Below, piece after piece: positions 26,048-34,935 of a DNA stretch of 64,000 bases. Within the stretch, counting starts at the first letter, position 1. Each line of letters opens with the position of its first letter. This stretch comes from Deltaproteobacteria bacterium. GTDB taxonomy: Bacteria; Myxococcota_A; UBA9160; UBA4427. The translations under genes were made by a program, and so were the position numbers. The notes beneath the pieces were generated by a model. It worked only from the letters and a program-made list of their open reading frames with translations, was not told the origin of the DNA and did no database searches. The stretch lies in contig JADJOR010000005.1 of the NCBI GenBank assembly GCA_016713665.1, forward strand, positions 868,001-932,000. Direction: 5' to 3'.

Positions 26048-26623
26048 GTGAGCGACTCCCACCCGCGAGCCTGGCGCGTGCTGCGCGAAGAACATCTCCA
26101 GCATTGCCGCGTGTTCGACGTCCACGTCGCGACGATGGAGTCGCCGCAGACGGGCTCGGCCCATCCGTTCTACCGCATCGAGTCGCCGGCCTGGGTGAAC
26201 GTCGTGGCCCTCACGCCGCAGGACGAGCTCGTGATGGTGCGCCAGTTCCGACACGGGCCGCGCGTCGTCACCCTCGAGATTCCGGGGGGCATCGTCGACC
26301 CCGGAGAGGCGCCGGACGAGGCGGCGGCGCGCGAGCTGCTCGAGGAGACGGGCTATCGCGCGGGACGCCTCGCGAGCCTCGGCTCGCTCAATCCGAACCC
26401 CGCGCTCTTCGGCAATCGCTGCCACATGCAGGTCGCCCTCGATTGCGTGCCGGCCGCGGAGATCCAGAACAGCGCGACCGAGGAGACGCTCGTCGAGCTG
26501 GTTCCCCTCGCGTCGCTCCCCGAGCTGCTGCGCCGCGGGGCGATCGATCACGCGCTCGTCGTGGCCGCGCTCTACGCCTTCGATCTCTGGCGATCGCGCG
26601 CGAGCTCCGCGTCCGACATCTGA
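26048..26623 (+). CDS. NUDIX hydrolase (ADP-ribose pyrophosphatase-like)
   Basis: A 191-residue NUDIX enzyme. The Nudix box is complete: GGIVDPGEAPDEAAARELLEETG, seen as G-x5-E-x7-RELLEETG about residues 79-101. The preceding LVMVRQFRHGPRVVTLEIP segment is typical of ADP-sugar pyrophosphatases (NudF-like). The likely substrate is ADP-ribose or a related nucleoside diphosphate sugar; this is family inference. Start GTG 26048, 12 bases after the lipoprotein stop, so the two may be co-transcribed. Its last 52 bases overlap the end of the convergent CbiX-like gene. Confidence 0.87.
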   Translation: MSDSHPRAWRVLREEHLQHCRVFDVHVATMESPQTGSAHPFYRIESPAWVNVVALTPQDELVMVRQFRHGPRVVTLEIPGGIVDPGEAPDEAAARELLEETGYRAGRLASLGSLNPNPALFGNRCHMQVALDCVPAAEIQNSATEETLVELVPLASLPELLRRGAIDHALVVAALYAFDLWRSRASSASDI

Positions 26624-26985
26624 TCGAGCACGATCTCGACCAGGCGCAGGTCCTCGCCGAGCGGCGTCGAGAGCTCGATCTCGATTCCCGGATGGCGCTC
26701 GCGCACGCGCTCGGCGAGGCGCGGGATCGACTCGCGGACGTGGAAGCCCGTGCCCAGGAAATGCAGGTGGACGAGGATCGCGCGCGCGCCGCGGGCGACC
26801 AGCGCGTCGATGCCGGCCTCGAAGTCGGGAAGCGCGATCTCCATGTGGGCGTGCTCGACCAGCCAGTCGGGTCGGGCCTCGGCGATGCGCCGGGCGAAGG
26901 CCGCGACGCGGGCGTTGGCCTCGTCGCTCCGGCTGCCGTGATCGACGATCAGGAGCCCGCGCGGTCCGGGCTCGACGCGCTGCAT
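26572..26985 (-). CDS. CbiX/SirB-type sirohydrochlorin chelatase
   Basis: A 137-residue single-domain member of the CbiX/SirB chelatase family. The opening GLLIVDHGSRSDEANARV carries the metal-binding His of the family (DHGSR), and VHLHFLGTGFHVRESIP resembles the second metal site region, with His at the expected place. It inserts cobalt or iron into sirohydrochlorin for cobalamin or siroheme. Start choice: ATG 26985 has GGGAG six bases upstream; ATG 26991 would add two residues. The end overlaps the convergent NUDIX gene by 52 bases, an unusually deep tail-to-tail overlap. Confidence 0.8.
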   Translation of the reverse strand: MQRVEPGPRGLLIVDHGSRSDEANARVAAFARRIAEARPDWLVEHAHMEIALPDFEAGIDALVARGARAILVHLHFLGTGFHVRESIPRLAERVRERHPGIEIELSTPLGEDLRLVEIVLDQMSDAELARDRQRSKA

Positions 26986-26999
26986 GCTCATCTCCCGGC

Positions 27000-27308
27000 C
27001 TACCAGTAGCTCGCGCGGACCGTGAGATCGCCGGTCGGGCGGACACGACACGCCAGCCGCTGGCGCTCGTCGATCCGGTTGCGCGCCTTGATGCGCCGTT
27101 CGCGCTCGCTCTCGGGCTCGAGCGATTCGCCGCCCGCCACGATCTCGAGGCCGCAGCGCGCGCACGCGCCCTCCGACCCGCAGGCGCTCGCGATCGGCAA
27201 CCCGGCCCGCAGGGTCGCGTCGAGCAACGTCATCTCGCCCGCTTCGATCTCGACCTGCCGCTCGGCGGGCAGGAACCGGATCACACAGCGCTTTCGTTCG
27301 TCGTCCAT
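27000..27308 (-). CDS. 2Fe-2S plant-type ferredoxin
   Basis: A 102-residue ferredoxin with the cluster ligands C-x5-C-x2-C in ACGSEGACARC plus a distant Cys in QRLACRV. This is the adrenodoxin/plant-type 2Fe-2S pattern. VIRFLPAERQVEIEAGEMTLLDA is the typical beta-grasp start (seen here as FLPAERQVEIEAGEMTLL). It transfers electrons, but the partner is not evident; the neighbouring chelatase gene ends 14 bases downstream and the pair may be co-transcribed. ATG 27308 is preceded by a GGGGGATGG stretch. A slightly longer start at 27344 is possible. Confidence 0.88.
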   Translation of the reverse strand: MDDERKRCVIRFLPAERQVEIEAGEMTLLDATLRAGLPIASACGSEGACARCGLEIVAGGESLEPESERERRIKARNRIDERQRLACRVRPTGDLTVRASYW

Positions 27309-27373
27309 CGACGTCCATCCCCCGCAGCCCATCCGGCTTCGCAAGCCCGGCCCCGCAGTGTAAGGTATCGGCC

Positions 27374-28099
27374 ATGTCCACGGCCGCGCTCCTCGTCATC
27401 GGCAACGAAATCCTCTCGGGCAAGGTGCGCGACACCAATTCGACCTTTCTCGCCGTCGAGCTGCGCAAGCTCGGCGTCGATCTCGAGCGCATCGTCACGA
27501 TTCCCGACGTGATCGAGACGATCGCCCGCGAGACCCGCGCGCTCTCCGAGGCCTTCGACTACGTCTTCACGTCGGGCGGCATCGGCCCGACCCACGACGA
27601 CCTCACGATGGACGGCATCGCCCGGGCCTTCGAGCGCGAGATCGTCCTCAATCAGGCGATGATCGACCGCATGCAGCGTTATTCGGAGAAGCCCGTCAAC
27701 GACGCGATGCGCAAGATGGCGATGATCCCGGACGGCGCCGAGGTCCTCGACGTCGGCGGGCTCTGGTTCCCGGTCGTCGTGGTCGAGAACGTCCACGTGT
27801 TCCCCGGCATCCCCGAGCTCTTCGAGAAGAAGTTCCATTCGATAAGGGATCGCTTCAGCGGCGTCCCCTTCCATCTGACGAAGTTCTACGTGCGCGAGAG
27901 CGAGTCCGAGATCGCCGACGTCCTGAACGCGCTGCTGGCCGAGTTCCCCGAGCTGATGCTCGGCTCCTATCCGAAGATCAACGAGGTCGACTATCGCGTG
28001 CTGCTCACCCTCGAGTCCCGGGACATGGCCTATCTCGGCCGCGCGGTCGAGCGTCTCGCGCACACCCTGCCGCAGGGCGTGATCCAGCGCATCGAGTGA
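27374..28099 (+). CDS. CinA/MoeA-type molybdopterin-binding domain protein
   Basis: A 241-residue protein with the MoaB/Mog/CinA N-terminal fold only: LLVIGNEILSGKVRDTNS, FDYVFTSGGIGPTHDDLTMDGIA and PGIPELF are the classical motifs. The CinA C-terminal nicotinamide-nucleotide deamidase domain is missing, as in the stand-alone CinA-N proteins of many bacteria and archaea. Proposed roles in the family are ADP-ribose pyrophosphatase activity or pterin binding. The specific role here is unknown. ATG 27374 is divergent from the ferredoxin gene, 65 bases apart. Confidence 0.85.
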   Translation: MSTAALLVIGNEILSGKVRDTNSTFLAVELRKLGVDLERIVTIPDVIETIARETRALSEAFDYVFTSGGIGPTHDDLTMDGIARAFEREIVLNQAMIDRMQRYSEKPVNDAMRKMAMIPDGAEVLDVGGLWFPVVVVENVHVFPGIPELFEKKFHSIRDRFSGVPFHLTKFYVRESESEIADVLNALLAEFPELMLGSYPKINEVDYRVLLTLESRDMAYLGRAVERLAHTLPQGVIQRIE

Positions 28100-28109
28100 C
28101 GGGCGCCTG

Positions 28110-28538
28110 ATGGACGCGACGAGCCTGCGCCTGCTCGCCTTCGTGCATCCGGTCTGGATGGTCGCGTCGATCGTCCTCGCGCTCTCGACGGCGAGCCTGG
28201 GTCTGCGGATCCGGCGCCAGCGCGCCGCAGGCCGGGTCGTTTCGCCGGGCCTGCGCCGGCGGCATCTGCATCTCGGCAAGCTCGCGATCGCGGTCGCTGC
28301 CGCCGGCTTCGCCCTCGGTCCGGTCTCGATGGGACTCCTCCGCGATCGCGCGGTCTTCGACAGCTTCCACGGCATACTCGGGATCGTCGTGACGGGGCTC
28401 TTCCTCTGGACGGGCCATTCGGGTCGCGCGCTCGCCCGCGGCGACGCCGAAGCCCGCGGGCTCCACCGCGCGGTCGCGGGCTCGGCGATCGCGACCGCGC
28501 TGCTCTCGGCGGTGGCGGGCTTCACGTTGCTGCCCTGA
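28110..28538 (+). CDS. DUF4079-like four-helix membrane protein
   Basis: A 142-residue membrane protein with about four hydrophobic helices (near residues 7-27, 52-72, 83-103, 118-138). Conserved-looking histidines lie at the helix edges (FVHPVWM, RRHLHLGK, FHGILG, TGHSGRA), the layout of DUF4079/cytochrome b561-like proteins where His residues may ligate heme. Heme binding is inference. It starts 10 bases after the CinA-like gene and is probably in the same transcript. Confidence 0.6.
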   Translation: MDATSLRLLAFVHPVWMVASIVLALSTASLGLRIRRQRAAGRVVSPGLRRRHLHLGKLAIAVAAAGFALGPVSMGLLRDRAVFDSFHGILGIVVTGLFLWTGHSGRALARGDAEARGLHRAVAGSAIATALLSAVAGFTLLP

Positions 28539-28653
28539 CGGGCGCCTCGGCTTCGCGGCGCGAGCTCCGTCGCCGGGGCGCCGCGCGTCGCGCTCCGCCG
28601 CTCGAAGGCTCCGGCCCGGGCGTCTGGCGATCGCTTCCCGGAGCAGCCGTCGC

Positions 28654-29753
28654 CTAACGCGGCGTTTCGGGCAGTACGTCGACCGCGCGCTGGCGCAGCC
28701 AGTGGTCCGCGAGCGTCAGGCAGACCATCGCCTCGACCATCGGCACCGCGCGCGGCAGCACGCACGGATCGTGTCGCCCCCCGCCTCGAGCACGACCGCC
28801 TCGCCCGCGCGATTCACCGTCTGCTGCGCGATCCGCACCGTCGCCGTCGGCTTGAACGCGACCCGAAGCAGGATCGACTCGCCGTTGCTGATGCCGCCCT
28901 GGATGCCGCCCGAGCGATTCGAGGTCGTGCGGGTGCGGCCGCTCGGATCCGCGACGAAGGGATCGTTGTGCTCGCTGCCCGTCAGCGCGGTGCCCGCGAA
29001 GCCGGAGCCGATCTCGAAGCCCTTCGCGGCCGGAAGCGAGATCAGCGCCTTCGCGAGATCCGCCTCGAGCTTGTCGAAGACGGGCTCACCGAGCCCCGCC
29101 GGCACGCCCCGCGCCACGCACTCCACGACGCCGCCGACGGAGTCGCCGCGCCGCCGCACCGCGTCGATCAACGCGAACATCTGCTCCGCCGCTGCGGCGT
29201 CGGGGCAGCGCACGTCGTTCGCCTCGACCTGCGCGAGGCTCACGCGCTCGGGGTCGACCTTCGAGTCGATCCCCTGGACGCGGCTCACCCACGCGAGCAC
29301 CTCGATCCCCGCCAGCGTGCGCAGCAGCTTGCGCGCGATCGCGCCGGCGGCGACGCGGCCGATCGTCTCTCGCGCGCTGGCGCGGCCGCCGCCCTGCCAG
29401 TTGCGGATGCCGTACTTCGCTTCGGTCGTGAAGTCCGCGTGGGAGGGGCGATAGACGTCGCGCATCTCCTCGTACGCGCTGGGTCGCGCGTCCTGGTTGC
29501 GCACGAGCAGTCCGATCGGCGTCCCGAGCGTGCGTCCCTCGAAGACACCCGACAGGATCTCGACGCGATCCGCCTCCTGGCGCGGAGTCGTGAGCACGCT
29601 CTGGCCCGGGCGGCGCCGGTCGAGGTCCTTCTGGATCTCCGCCACGTCGAGCGCGAGGCGCGGCGGGCAGCCGTCGACGACGACGCCGACGCCTCCGCCA
29701 TGGGATTCGCCGAAGGTCGAGATGCGAAAGGCCTGGCCGTAGACGCTGCCCAT
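28654..29753 (-). CDS. aroC: Chorismate synthase AroC, frameshifted near the C-terminus
   Basis: Converts EPSP to chorismate, the last shikimate-pathway step. The N-terminal GQAFRISTFGESHGGGVG, RRRPGQS, ATTEAKYGIRNWQGGGRASARET (in parts: YGIRNWQGG, GRASARE) and SGGIQGGISNG motifs are intact. After EAGG the frame breaks at a six-C run (28777-28782, plus strand). Adding one base restores RHDPCVLPRAVPMVEA, then MVCLTLADHWLRQR, ending with TAG at 28654-28656, exactly the family's C-terminus. As chorismate synthase is normally essential, an under-called homopolymer is the likelier cause than a dead gene. Without correction the frame ends at 28716 with a wrong tail. Confidence 0.92.
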
Positions 29754-30092
29754 GGATCGAAGGCGCTCCGAAAGGGTCGGGAGGAAGGACGCGGCCGTGG
29801 GCGCCCGGCGAGGAGGGAAGCCGGCGACGTCCGCGACGGCCGCGGAGAGTATCGCTTGTGCGGGCGACCCGCCGAAGGCCGGATTGGCCGCGACGAGACC
29901 CGACTTCGCGATCGGTCGCTCCGGGCTCGGGTGAAGCCCGGGGCGCGCCCCCGGACTAGCCCCGGACGGCGACGCCGATTGAATTCCAGTCGAGCTGCAA
30001 ATTTCAAGCAGGACTCAAGCCCAGACCCATCGGCGTCGACATTTTTTTTGAGCGACGGACTCCTGGAAATCGGGTCGGTGAGGTGCGGCGAG
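29754..30092. other. Divergent promoter region between aroC and a sensor kinase
   Basis: 339 bases between two divergently transcribed genes. The half next to the kinase is AT-richer and includes an eight-T run around 30041-30048 and a CAAATTTC segment near 29998. It presumably contains both promoters, but no exact -35/-10 pair can be defended. No coding frame of interest. Confidence 0.4.
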
Positions 30093-31508
30093 ATGCGGAT
30101 GGAGCGGATCGAGGAGACCACCGAGGCGAACCGGGCCGCGGCGGAGAGCGCGGCGATGCCGCGGGTGTGGGGGCGCATGGCGCTGGTCCGCCGGCCTCGG
30201 TCGGCCGGGGCCCTGGCGACCCTGGCCCGGCTGCTCTCGGGGGCGACGGGCGCGGCGCGCAGCGCGGTGCTCGCCCAGGCCGGCGAGCTCATCGGCGAGG
30301 CGACCGGTGCGGATCGGGTCGGGATCCATCTGTCGACCGTACTGCTCGAGCAGGGTCCCGCCCGAGACGAGGCGCCGACGGAACTCGAGCTCGCCGGGGG
30401 GTGCGGCGAGCGTTTCGCTCTCGCGTCCAGCTGGGCCCGGCGCGGGCTCGCCGCGAAGGGCGCTGCGGTCGCGAGCGCGGGCCTCGTGCAGTCGAGCGGA
30501 CATCGCCGGAAGGGGAGGCGGGAGATCGCCTGTCTCGGCCCGGCCGGGTGCGTCGCCCGGATCAGCCTCGAGGGCGCCGCCGTCGCGGCCTCCGGGCCGG
30601 CCGAAGACGACGCGCTGCTCGAGGCCGTGGCCGGGCTCCTCGCGGGCTATCTCGAACGGGATCGCCTCGAGCGGGAGCTGCTCGCGCTGCGGACGACCCG
30701 GTCGCGCGTCGAGCGGCTGGCCCAGCTCGGCCGCGTCGCGAGCTCCTCGGCCCACGACTTCAACAACGTGCTGACGGCGATCCTGGGTTATGCGGACCTG
30801 CTCGAGCTCGAGCTCGAGCCGGCGAGCGGCGCGGTCGGTCGGGCCGGAGAGCGCGCGCTGGCGGCGCGGGGTCGGCAGGAGCTCGAGGAGATCCGCCTGG
30901 CCGCGGCGCGGGGGGCGGTGCTGGTCGAGGAGGTGCTCGGCTTCAGCCGTGAGCGGCCTTCCGGCGAGACCGAGCTCGACCTCGCGCAGTCGGTCGCCCG
31001 TCTGGATCCCATGCTGCAGCGCGTGGCCGGGGCGCGGATCGCGCTCGAGGTCCGGTGCGAGGCGGGCCTTCCGCCGGTCCGACTCGACGGCGACCGGTTC
31101 GAGCGCGTGCTCGTCAACCTGGTCGCGAATGCCCGCCACGCGATCGAGGTCGCGCGAGTCGCCGAGCCCGGACGCGTCGATGGGCGCATCGGGATCTGCG
31201 TCGAGCGCGCCCGGGACGCTCGCGGGCCGGAGTCGGACGGGGACGCGCTGCGGCTCGTCGTCCGCGACGACGGCTGCGGCATGAGTCCCGACGTGAAGCG
31301 TCGCATCTTCGAGCCCTTCTTCACGACCCGCAGCGCGCTCGGCGGAACCGGCATCGGCCTGGCCGACGCCGCCGACTTCGCCCGCCGTGCGGGCGGCCGC
31401 ATCGAGGTCGAGAGCGGCGAGGGCGAGGGCACCGCGATCGCCCTCGTGCTGCCCGCGGCGTCGCATGCGGCCTTGCCGCTCGCGAAGCCGAATCCCGCCC
31501 GGGCGTAG
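30093..31508 (+). CDS. Sensor histidine kinase (cytosolic, GAF-like input)
   Basis: A 471-residue kinase without clear membrane helices. Residues about 45-200 form a divergent GAF-like sensory region. The dimerisation/phosphoacceptor helix carries His in SSAHDFNNVLTAILGYADLL (seen as AHDFNNVLTAILGYA, near residue 225), the HisKA variant found in hybrid kinases. The ATP-binding domain has LVNLVANARHAIE (N box), VVRDDGCGM (G1) and GGTGIGLADA (G2). No receiver domain or partner regulator is adjacent, so it is an orphan kinase. ATG 30093 is chosen near the AGGTGCGGCGAG purine stretch; the long upstream frame is spurious because it runs antisense through aroC. Confidence 0.82.
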   Translation: MRMERIEETTEANRAAAESAAMPRVWGRMALVRRPRSAGALATLARLLSGATGAARSAVLAQAGELIGEATGADRVGIHLSTVLLEQGPARDEAPTELELAGGCGERFALASSWARRGLAAKGAAVASAGLVQSSGHRRKGRREIACLGPAGCVARISLEGAAVAASGPAEDDALLEAVAGLLAGYLERDRLERELLALRTTRSRVERLAQLGRVASSSAHDFNNVLTAILGYADLLELELEPASGAVGRAGERALAARGRQELEEIRLAAARGAVLVEEVLGFSRERPSGETELDLAQSVARLDPMLQRVAGARIALEVRCEAGLPPVRLDGDRFERVLVNLVANARHAIEVARVAEPGRVDGRIGICVERARDARGPESDGDALRLVVRDDGCGMSPDVKRRIFEPFFTTRSALGGTGIGLADAADFARRAGGRIEVESGEGEGTAIALVLPAASHAALPLAKPNPARA

Positions 31509-31617
31509 AAGCCCGACCCGACTCGGGCCCCGAAGTCCGAAGGGAGCACCGCGCCGCTCGCCCGCCGCGCGAAGCTCGATCGGTTACCCTGCGCCGACGC
31601 CGGCGCGGGGGGGATCG

Positions 31618-32826
31618 ATGCGGGAGTGGCTCTACGACGTGTTTCGCGAACGTCCCTGGTGGATGAGCGCGAGCCTGATCTTCTGCGCCTGGATGGCGAT
31701 CTTCTACGTGCCGTGGGATCTCTTCGTGAAGCCGGTGGCGCGGGACGAGGAGGTCTGGCTCGGGATCGAGGTCCACGGCGTCGCGGCGAAGCTCGCGGCC
31801 CTGCCACACTGGTTCGTGTACGCCGCCGCCGTCTACGGCTTTCGCCGCCGCCGGCCCTGGATGGGCTTCTGGGCGCCGGTCTACGTGGCGCAGATCGCCG
31901 TCAGCATCCTCGTCTGGAAGGCTCTCGAGACGGGCGGGAGCCGGGGTCTCCTGCTCGGCGCCGCCTGGTCGCTTCCGATGTTCGCCTTCGCGCTGCTCTT
32001 CTGGCGCAGGCGCGACTACTTCGCGCCGCGGCCCCTCGGCCTCGTGCGGCGCTATGGCGAGTGGGCGCTCGTGACCGGTGCGTCGTCGGGGATCGGCGCC
32101 GAGCTCGCGCGCCAGATCGCCGCCGACGGCATGAACGTCGTCCTGTCGGCGCGCCGGAGCGACCGCCTCGCGCGCCTCGCCTCCGAGCTCGAGAAGGCCC
32201 ACGGCATCGCGACGCGGGTCGTCGTCGCGGATCTCGCGGAGCGTGAAGGGCAGGCGGCGCTGCTCGACGCCGTCGCCGATCTCGAGATCGGCCTGCTCGT
32301 GAACAACGCGGGGCTCGGCTATCAGGGGCGCTTCGATCTCCAGGACGGCGAGCGCCTGCGCCGGCTCCTCACGCTCAACTGCGAGGCGCCGCTCGTGCTG
32401 ACCCATGCCCTCGTCAAGCCGATGTGCGAGCGCGGCCGCGGCGCGGTCCTGTTCACCGGCTCGGCCTCGGGCTACCAGCCGCTGCCACTGCGCGCGGCCT
32501 ACGCGGCGAGCAAGGCTTTCGATCGCATCCTCGGCGAGTCGCTCTGGGGCGAGCTGCGGGCGGCGAACATCGACGTGACGGTGCTCGATCCGGGCTCGAC
32601 GCAGACGGAGTTCCAGGCGATGGCGGGCGAGATTCCGCATCCGGGCGATGCGGTCGAGGGGGTCGCGCGGGCGGGGCTCGAGGCGCTCGGGCAGCAGCCG
32701 TCGGTGCTGGTCGGTTGGTGGAGCTGGCTGCGGGCGAACGTCGCGACGCGCCTGCTGACCCGGCCGATCGCGATCCACGCGGCACATCACATGATGGAGG
32801 CCCAGACGCCCGAGGACATGCGTTAG
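31618..32826 (+). CDS. Membrane-anchored short-chain dehydrogenase
   Basis: A 402-residue fusion. The N-terminal 135 residues hold about four hydrophobic helices (WMSASLIFCAWMAIFYVPW, HWFVYAAAVYGF, FWAPVYVAQIAVSILVW, LLGAAWSLPMFAFALLFW). The remaining 260 residues are a classical SDR: TGASSGIG, VVVADLAE, LLVNNAGLG, FTGSASGY, Tyr-x3-Lys in AAYAASKAF. SDRs of this DltE-like branch (DAEREG-type) act on hydrophobic substrates. Fusion to a membrane domain suggests a lipid or membrane-soluble substrate. ATG 31618 follows a seven-G run. A separate protein boundary is not seen between the parts. Confidence 0.8.
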   Translation: MREWLYDVFRERPWWMSASLIFCAWMAIFYVPWDLFVKPVARDEEVWLGIEVHGVAAKLAALPHWFVYAAAVYGFRRRRPWMGFWAPVYVAQIAVSILVWKALETGGSRGLLLGAAWSLPMFAFALLFWRRRDYFAPRPLGLVRRYGEWALVTGASSGIGAELARQIAADGMNVVLSARRSDRLARLASELEKAHGIATRVVVADLAEREGQAALLDAVADLEIGLLVNNAGLGYQGRFDLQDGERLRRLLTLNCEAPLVLTHALVKPMCERGRGAVLFTGSASGYQPLPLRAAYAASKAFDRILGESLWGELRAANIDVTVLDPGSTQTEFQAMAGEIPHPGDAVEGVARAGLEALGQQPSVLVGWWSWLRANVATRLLTRPIAIHAAHHMMEAQTPEDMR

Positions 32827-32837
32827 GGGAGGCGATC

Positions 32838-33284
32838 GTGGCGGCGCGGCGCTATTGGCTGATGAAGTCCGAGCCCTTCAAGTATCCGTGGGAGGCGCTC
32901 GTGAAGGACGGGCGGACCTACTGGGACGGCGTGCGCAACTACGAGGCACGCAACAATCTCGCGGCGATGCGCGTGGGCGACCTCGCGCTCTTCTACCACT
33001 CGAACGAGGGCAAGGAGGTCGTCGGCGTCGCCGAGATCGTGAAGGAGTCCTATCCCGATCCGACCGCCGACGATCCGGCCTGGGTCGTCGTCGAGATCGA
33101 GCCGCACACACCGCTCGCGAAGCCCGTCTCCCTCGCGACGATCAAGGCCGATCCCGAGCTGAAGGAGATCCAGCTGATCCGGCGCAGCCGGCTCTCCGTG
33201 GTCCCGCTGACCGCGACGGAGTTCGAGCGCATCCTCGCGCTCGGCGGGACGAAGGTCCCGAAGGCGAACCGCAAGCGCGCCTAG
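32838..33284 (+). CDS. EVE domain-containing protein
   Basis: A 148-residue single-domain EVE protein (thymocyte nuclear protein 1-like, PUA-related). Family marks are YWLMKSEPFKYPWEAL, WDGVRNYEARNNL, VGDLALFYHSNEGKEVVGVAEI and the C-terminal PLTATEFERILALGG. EVE domains bind modified cytosines in DNA or modified RNA, so a reader or restriction-linked role is possible. No modification gene is next to it. GTG 32838 follows GGGGAGGCGATC and lies 11 bases after the SDR stop. Confidence 0.93.
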   Translation: MAARRYWLMKSEPFKYPWEALVKDGRTYWDGVRNYEARNNLAAMRVGDLALFYHSNEGKEVVGVAEIVKESYPDPTADDPAWVVVEIEPHTPLAKPVSLATIKADPELKEIQLIRRSRLSVVPLTATEFERILALGGTKVPKANRKRA

Positions 33285-33355
33285 CAGGGGCGGGAGGCCG
33301 GTAGGCGGATGGCGTGAATGGCGCCGTGGCCGAGGGGCGCCCGGGCGGGCGTCGC

Positions 33356-33841
33356 TCAGTCGGAGAGCGCGGCCAGCGCGTCGGCGTACTCGTTCCAGCG
33401 CAGGCCCTCGTGGGCGCGGATCCAATGGAGCTGGATGCGGGGCTTCGCCTTCTTGAGGGCGTAGAGCTGCTTCACGAGGTCGAGGTTCTTGATCGGCCCG
33501 CCCTTGCGGGTCCAACCCCGTCGCTCCCAGCCCGCCGCCCACTCGTTGACCGTGTTGACGCAGAGCTGGCTGTCGGAGTGGACGATCAGGTCGCGGTCCG
33601 CGGGAAGCGCCTGGAAGGCCTCGATCAGGGCGCGCAGCTCCATCCGGTTGTTGGTCGTGTTGCCTTCGCGGCCGTGGCCCTCGGCCTTGATCTGGCCGCG
33701 CTCGACCCAGACCCAGCCCCAGCCGCCGGGGCCCGGATTCGGCTCGCAGGAGCCGTCGGTGAAGACGCCGTCCTCGGGGCCGTCGAAATGGGACTCGAGC
33801 ACCTCTTCGGGCGTCAGCTGTCGGCTCATGCGCTGCGACAT
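33356..33841 (-). CDS. rnhA: Ribonuclease HI
   Basis: A 161-residue RNase H that cuts RNA in RNA-DNA hybrids. The four acidic residues are present: FTDGSCEPNPGPGGWG (Asp), NRMELRAL (Glu), VHSDSQL (Asp) and WNEYADALA (Asp), plus the His in RAHEGLRWNE. The ATG at 33841 overlaps the ychF stop (ATGA), suggesting translational coupling; an internal ATG at 33829 is an alternative start. The N-terminal 20 residues before VFTDG are an extension absent from E. coli RNase HI. Confidence 0.93.
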   Translation of the reverse strand: MSQRMSRQLTPEEVLESHFDGPEDGVFTDGSCEPNPGPGGWGWVWVERGQIKAEGHGREGNTTNNRMELRALIEAFQALPADRDLIVHSDSQLCVNTVNEWAAGWERRGWTRKGGPIKNLDLVKQLYALKKAKPRIQLHWIRAHEGLRWNEYADALAALSD

Positions 33842-34935
33842 CAGGCGCTCACCCGGAAGTAGACCACGTCGCCGTCCTGCACGATGTATTCCTTGCCCTC
33901 GACCTGCATGACGCCCTTCGCCTTCGCCCCGGCCTCGCCGCCGCTTGCGACGTAGGCGTCGAAGGGGATGACCTCGGCGCGGATGAAGTGCTTCTCGAAG
34001 TCCGAGTGGATCTCGGCGGCGGCGCGCGGGGCGGGGGTGCCGCGCCGGACGGTCCAGGCGCGGATCTCCTTCGGGCCGGCGGTGAAGTAGGTGACGAGGT
34101 CGAGCAGCGCGTAGGCGGCGCGGATCAGGCGATTGAGTCCCGGCTCCTCGATGCCGAGGCTCGCGAGGAACTCGCGCTTCTCCTCGGCCGGGAGCTCCGA
34201 CAGCTCGGCCTCGATCTTCCCGCAGATGCGGACGACCTGGGCACCGTGCTCCGCTGCATAGGCCTCGAGCTCGGCGCTATGGCCGTTGCCCGAGGCGAGG
34301 GAGTCCTCGTCGACGTTGGCGACGTAGAGGACCGGCTTCGCGGTCAGGAGGTGGGCGTCGTGGAAGGCCGGGCGCAGCAGCTCGGGGACCGGGAAGGTCC
34401 GGGCGGGCAGGCCCTTGGCCAGATGCTCCCGGAGGGCCTCGAAGAGCTCGACCTCCTGCTTCGCGGTCTTGTCCCCGGAGCGGGCGATCTTGCGGGAGCG
34501 ATCGATGCGCTTCTCGGTCGAGTCGAGGTCGGCGAGGCCCAGCTCGATCTCGATCGTCTCGACGTCGCGGCGGGGGTTCGGGCCGCCCTCGACGTGGACG
34601 ACGTTCTCGTCGTCGAAGCAGCGCACGACGTGGAGGATCGCATTCGTCTCGCGGATGTTGGCGAGGAACTGGTTGCCGAGCCCCTCACCTTTGGAGGCGC
34701 CCTTGACCAGCCCCGCGATGTCGACGAACTCGACCGTCGTCGGGATCACCGCCTGGGAGTGGACGATGGCCTGGAGCCGGTCGAGGCGCGGATCGGGGAC
34801 GACGACGACCCCCGTATTCGGCTCGATCGTGCAGAACGGATAGTTCTCCGCCTGGATCCCCGCTGCCGTGAGGGCGTTGAACAGAGTGCTTTTCCCGACG
34901 TTCGGGAGGCCGACGATGCCGCAAGTGAGTCCCAT
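33841..34935 (-). CDS. ychF: Redox-regulated ATPase YchF (Obg family)
   Basis: A 364-residue P-loop ATPase/GTPase of the Obg family. G1 is GLPNVGKST, then TTVEFVDIAGLVKGASKGEGLGNQFL (in parts: VEFVDIAGLV, GASKGEGLGNQFL) is YchF-specific. The TGS-like C-terminal domain ends with YIVQDGDVVYFRVS. YchF prefers ATP and acts in stress response and ribosome-associated processes. The ATG at 34935 matches the universal MGxxCGIVGLPNVGKS start; seven residues more are possible from 34956. Overlaps rnhA by an ATGA. Confidence 0.95.
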   Translation of the reverse strand: MGLTCGIVGLPNVGKSTLFNALTAAGIQAENYPFCTIEPNTGVVVVPDPRLDRLQAIVHSQAVIPTTVEFVDIAGLVKGASKGEGLGNQFLANIRETNAILHVVRCFDDENVVHVEGGPNPRRDVETIEIELGLADLDSTEKRIDRSRKIARSGDKTAKQEVELFEALREHLAKGLPARTFPVPELLRPAFHDAHLLTAKPVLYVANVDEDSLASGNGHSAELEAYAAEHGAQVVRICGKIEAELSELPAEEKREFLASLGIEEPGLNRLIRAAYALLDLVTYFTAGPKEIRAWTVRRGTPAPRAAAEIHSDFEKHFIRAEVIPFDAYVASGGEAGAKAKGVMQVEGKEYIVQDGDVVYFRVSA

